Shown here: piece by piece, positions 60,012-64,000 of the stretch
Position numbering within the stretch: position 1 is the first letter of the stretch
How the letters are laid out: every line of letters starts with the position of its first letter
Program-made: the position numbers and the translations under genes
Notes under the pieces: generated by a model
What the model saw: the letters and a program-made list of their open reading frames with translations, nothing else
Database searches by the model: none
What the model was told of the DNA's origin: nothing
DNA from: Pezicula radicicola
Lineage: Eukaryota > Ascomycota > Leotiomycetes > Helotiales > Dermateaceae
Length of the DNA: 64,000 bases
Direction of reading: 5' to 3'
NCBI GenBank assembly: GCA_003008705.1
Contig: PDUO01000001.1
Location: 372,001-436,000 of the forward strand

Positions 60012-63000
60012 CTACAATTCGCTCTTGATGCTCTTTCCTTGGTTGGCTTCAACCCACTTTTTAACATCTTCTCTATCCCTAGCCAACCAGGCACTCTTGG
60101 CCTTGATGGCATCGCAGCTCTGTGCTAAACTCATCTCAAAGCCCTTGGTGCTTCGCTCTTCAAAAAACTTTTCAACGCGTTTTAGACTTTCCTCGCTCGA
60201 GAAACTTGCGGTACATATTGATACCATTGAACCAAGCATTGAGAGACCGGGTGGTAGCTTCTTGATTAACTCGTCCCAGTTATCGGTCATCCATTGGAAT
60301 GCCGCCTCGATACCCTTGGGGTGAGTTCTGAGAGAGGCGATTGGCATGTAAATATCCTGGTCTTTTACTTCATCGCTGAACGGAAGAGTGAGGGTCTTCT
60401 TGATGAGTTCTGGATCCTCAGCTCTACCCAGACTGCGAAGAGCGGTGTTACGCTCATCGCTATTATTTGAATTACGGTATGTGTCAAGAATGACCTCGTA
60501 CTATGCGACATTAGTTATAGGCTCCAACTCTGAAATTACAGGGGCAACTAACCTCTTCCTTGCCGCCATTTTTCAATGCAATTGCAAAGACACTGCCACG
60601 AATGTTGGGGTGAATGGCGGACTTATCACCCTTAGCAAATTTGGCAAACATATCTTGAGCAGCCTTGATAACTGTCTTATCACCAGACAGTCCAGCACTA
60701 CCGAAGAGCATGCCCTTGAACTGTTGCTGGATGTGGTCATCGCTTTCTTTAAATTCCCACCCAGCTTTGTGTGCTTTTTCGCTAACAAGTTCTCTTTGGA
60801 ATGCCTGAAGTCCATCCTTAACACTTTGATCTTCGAAAGTCCAAGCGCCTTGAATAGCACCGAGTCTGCCAATGATTTCATTCCAGACAACAAACTCGGT
60901 TTCGCTGCTGAATCCCTTCAACAGATTCAAGACACCAGAGGTCTTCTGGTATCCAGATGACGCAAGCGCACCCGCATCAGCAATCATACCTGCACGATCC
61001 TCAACGCTAAGCAAGCCATCTTTTGCAGCTTGGCCAAGCTTTTCGAGTCGGGCTGGGGTGTAAGAAGTTCTGTAGATGCCACTGTGGTCGGCATTAAGTT
61101 TGTAAAAGTCCAAATCTGGGAGCTTGAAAGTCTGTTCTCGCTTGGACAAGACAAGTGACTCATCGATGCCATCTTTAGTACGCAAGCCTAGGAAGACTGG
61201 GTAAAGAATCTTATCCTCATCGGGCTTGACATCTGCAGTTCGTAGGAACCGGTTTTGCTTGACGTGGATGCTCTTGTCACTCTCATTCTCAGTGACAGTT
61301 ACGACAGGGTATCCGACGTGCTTAGTCCAGATATCCATAACCTCCTCGACAGGTTTTCCACTAGCAGCACTAAGTGCGGCCCAGAGGTCCCCAGTCTCAG
61401 TGTTACCAAAAGCATGTTTCTTCAAGTATTGACGAATACCCTCCATGAACACATCCTCTCCGAGATACTTCGAGATCATGCGCAAGACACATGAACCCTT
61501 AGAATACGAAATAGCATCAAAGATTTGGTTGACCTCATCAGCTCGCTTAACAGGAACTTCAATGGGGTGGCTGCTGCGCAGTGAATCCAAAGACAAGGCA
61601 CTTTGAAGATTGTCTGTAACGTAGCTTTCCCACACCTTCCACTCAGGATAGAAAACATTGCAGGAGTACCATGACATCCAGGTGGCAAATCCCTCGTTGA
61701 GCCACAGACCATCCCAGAAATCCATGGTCACCAGGTTTCCGAACCACTGATGAGCAAGCTCATGTTGAACGACCTCTGCAACACGTTCTTTCGTAGATGC
61801 ACCGCTGGTCTTCTCATCAAAGAGGAGATCAACAACACGATAAGTAACTAAACCCCAGTTTTCCATAGCTCCCGCAGCAAAATCTGGAATGGCAACCATA
61901 TCCATCTTGGGCAGAGGAAACTTGCTATCGAAAGTCTTCTCGTAGAATTCGAGCGTGCGAGCAGCAAGTTCCAATGAAAAGCGCCCATGCTCAATATCTG
62001 AGTTGGGTGGGGAATATACTCTGACTGGGAGTCTGAATTTGTCAGTCTCGATGTAGTTGAGTTCACCAACTATGAAAGCAAGAAGGTAAGTTGACATAGG
62101 TGGAGATCTGTTGAAAGACACAGCCTTCTTAGAATCTCCGACGGCGGTCTCTGAGGCGACGTCCATGTTACTCAAACAAGTAAGCTTTTTGTCAGCGATC
62201 AAAGTGATGGTGAATTCTGCCTTGAGAGCGGGTTCATCAAAACATGGGAATGCTCTGCGAGCGTCGGTAGCCTCCATTTGTGTAGTTGCCAGAATACCTT
62301 GGCTGCCATCTGCGTTTTTGTAGGTGGACCTATAAAATCCAGCCATTTTATCGTTCAGGGTTCCAGTAAATTCCATCTCAAGTTGAGCCTTGCTTCCTTT
62401 TGGTATGGTCTTCTCAAACACAACTTTGGTAGTTTGGGTTTGCTCATTGTATGTAAGCTCTGGTGACGAGCTATTCGAAATCAGCAACCTTCATGGTGAT
62501 GGGGTATCCGCCTGCAGCTAACCTGATGGTCTGTTCTCCAGAGATAATCTTGGTGCTGTGAATCTCGAGATCCAGTGTGTTGAGAGATATTGAGGTGGTG
62601 TCTTGTGCAACATCTAAATCAATAACAACGGTGCCTTTATATGTGAACTTTTCCAAGTCTGGTTCAAGGGTAAGGTTATAGTGCTTTGGAATGACATTGG
62701 CAGGCAAGATCTCTCGACCCTTGGTGATATCAACGCCTCCTCCCTCACCCTCTCGTTCTCCATGCATTCTACACATCTCGTGTCGTCGAAAGGAGCAGTA
62801 TCGTGTCGCTGACGTTGAAAATGGAGTGAATCTTGTGTAGTTGGGTATCTGAGAACGGTTCGACTGCGTATGAAGGCTGTAAGGTCTCGTTAGCCAGGCC
62901 CAAGGTACAGATGGTTGTCAAGGAAAAGTTTGCAGGCTGGTGGTGCCATTCGAGGAATGCGTCAAGGGGAAGGTTTCGTCTGCGAGAACGGAAGGAGAAG

Positions 63001-63186
63001 GAGCGGGATGCAGATGCAGGTAACGCACATTAACTGGGGAGATGGCTTGGTTGTAGAACGTGAGAGAGCGTTACTCAGTGCCCGTCTTTGAAATGACGAG
63101 GCTGCAGGGCGGTAGAATGAAACCAATGAAGTAGGAGATCTAGAGGTGAGGATTGTGAAGTTCCTCACAGAGCTGATGACACGCAT
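60012..63186 (-). CDS. APE2: M1-family zinc aminopeptidase with mitochondrial-type leader
   Basis: Four exons (63029-63186, 62523-62876, 60553-62470, 60012-60500) total 2919 bases, a whole number of codons, giving 972 residues. Catalytic motifs: GAMENWG (exopeptidase signature) and HELAHQWFGNLVTMDFWDGL then WLNEGFATWMSW, giving the HExxH-18-E zinc site. The body matches yeast Ape2/Aap1 and puromycin-sensitive aminopeptidases: LPANVIPKHYNLTLEPDLEK, ATTQMEATDARRAFPCFDEP, the C-terminal helical domain ending VEANQGKSIKSEL. The first exon (MRVISSVRNFTILTSRSPTS, Arg/Ser-rich, no acids) looks like a mitochondrial targeting peptide; an internal start at 62776 would give a cytosolic form. It trims N-terminal residues from peptides. 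Confidence 0.93.
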
Positions 63187-63834
63187 TGACACGAAGGAGG
63201 GGCAGAGCAAACTGCAAACAACTAAAACAACTAAAAGAGTGGATGGGGGAGGGGTCGTCACTAGGCCACGCTCAATGTTACAAGCACGAATCAACTCAAA
63301 AGCTTCTGGTCTTTGGCTCTTTCCTATTTGAGTTGGAGGTGTTGGCGGTGAGAACCCTGGTTAGCCTGTAAAGAGCCGCTTACGTAACCGAACTTGAATG
63401 GTCAAAATTCTTTTTATTTCCTTTCGCGAAAGCTTTCTCTTTCTTCTTCTTCAGCAACTCACGTTCTTTCAACACGCATCGATACTTCTCTGCGATGTGT
63501 TGGGTTCTCTGATATCTCCTAGATCTTGGAACGTTGCGAGAATATAATCACCGCAAGTTTGAGGCGACCAATAGCTTTCGAGCATTGATTGGAAGTCATA
63601 GGAAGTCGGCACATTTCATCATTCGACATCATCCCGAGGAGCTGAATGTATATCTTATTATTCCTGTCCTAGAGTTTACACAGCTCTCGGGCTTCTTCGC
63701 CTCGAATATTACGCTTTAGTAAATATAAAGCTATGCTTGAATATTCTTACCCTTGGTAAGGTTATGAGAAGCGCTGGATCCAGCAGGCAGTGGAGGAAAA
63801 GCAAAGGCAGATGGTATTCTTCTTGATTTTGCCG
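63187..63834. other. Intergenic stretch
   Basis: Promoter of the aminopeptidase; includes a TTTCTCTTTCTTCTTCTTC tract near 63428. A 61-codon plus frame (63534-63719) is not supported. Confidence 0.5.
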
Positions 63835-64000
63835 TTATGTTGTATCCGAGGGTAGAGATTCGTCCAGTGTGCCATCATCCATAACCCCAAAGAGGACCTT
63901 CATCCAAAGACTACAGCCTTTGCACCCTACACTAATCTCGCCATCGTCTGCTGCTTCTTCCAAATCCTCCTCCCTGATCAAGAATCCACGGTCATCGCCA
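63835..64000 (-). CDS. 3' end of an unrecognised gene, cut by the window edge
   Basis: The minus strand is open from the right edge (63999) to a stop at 63835-63837, 54 residues. The reading is acidic, with EEDLEEAADDGEISVGCKGC followed by SLWMKVLFGVMDDGTLDES. The frame has no stop and a sensible composition, but it is short and I do not recognise the family. Confidence 0.4.
   Translation of the reverse strand, partial: GDDRGFLIREEDLEEAADDGEISVGCKGCSLWMKVLFGVMDDGTLDESLPSDTT

Noticed and set aside
1..64000. tRNA or rRNA genes and CRISPR arrays
   Set aside because: No convincing tRNA B-box with matching stems, no rRNA-like sequence and no regularly spaced identical repeats were seen on reading; a tRNA search program would be decisive.

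Overview
The window is from a filamentous ascomycete (Pezizomycotina). Short 50-70 bp introns with GT-AG borders and CTAAC-like branch sites, a PalF-type arrestin, a HET-domain protein, fungal STAND/NACHT-type proteins, a TDT malate-type carrier and AT-rich islands with RIP-like decay all fit. A leotiomycete such as a member of the Helotiales is plausible, but that is inference; nothing here identifies the species.

Layout. 1-690 is the decayed end of a STAND/ankyrin-type gene. 776-2453 is an ammonium permease with a GATA-site cluster in its promoter. 2.8-7.8 kb is AT-rich, gene-poor DNA. A P-loop sulfotransferase (7820-8798) and an arylsulfotransferase (12034-13878) flank a short telomere-like tract and a 1.4 kb Tc1/mariner relic with perfect 34 bp terminal inverted repeats. 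Then follow an MFS transporter (15000-16926), an epoxide-hydrolase-type enzyme (17708-19184), a STAND-N/ankyrin protein (19849-22086) and a TDT dicarboxylate/malate-type carrier (23801-25432). 25.4-32 kb has no intact gene and holds tandem repeats and gene fragments. 32.0-37.7 kb holds a dead NACHT gene, a conserved membrane protein of unknown function and an intact HET-domain gene.

The right half is denser and more housekeeping: delta-12 desaturase (38907-40438), a long empty stretch, mitochondrial ribosomal protein mL59 (44620-45272) divergent from the splicing helicase Prp28 (45516-48033), a dead sugar transporter, PalF/Rim8 (49912-52443), Mnd1 (53979-54712), a BNR-repeat protein (55213-56759), a sugar transporter with one odd splice junction (57319-59432), an M1 aminopeptidase with a mitochondrial-type leader (60012-63186), and the 3' end of an unrecognised gene at the right edge.

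How the genes relate. There is no convincing biosynthetic cluster. The notable theme is self/non-self recognition: one intact STAND-N/ankyrin gene, one dead paralogue, one dead NACHT gene and one intact HET gene, all near repeat-rich DNA. A second theme is nutrient sensing and uptake (ammonium, sugars, dicarboxylates, pH signalling). I found no clear case of a wholly new system. The best leads are the 32-38 kb recognition neighbourhood, the paired sulfotransferase-fold genes around the repeat island, and micro-exons at two start codons.
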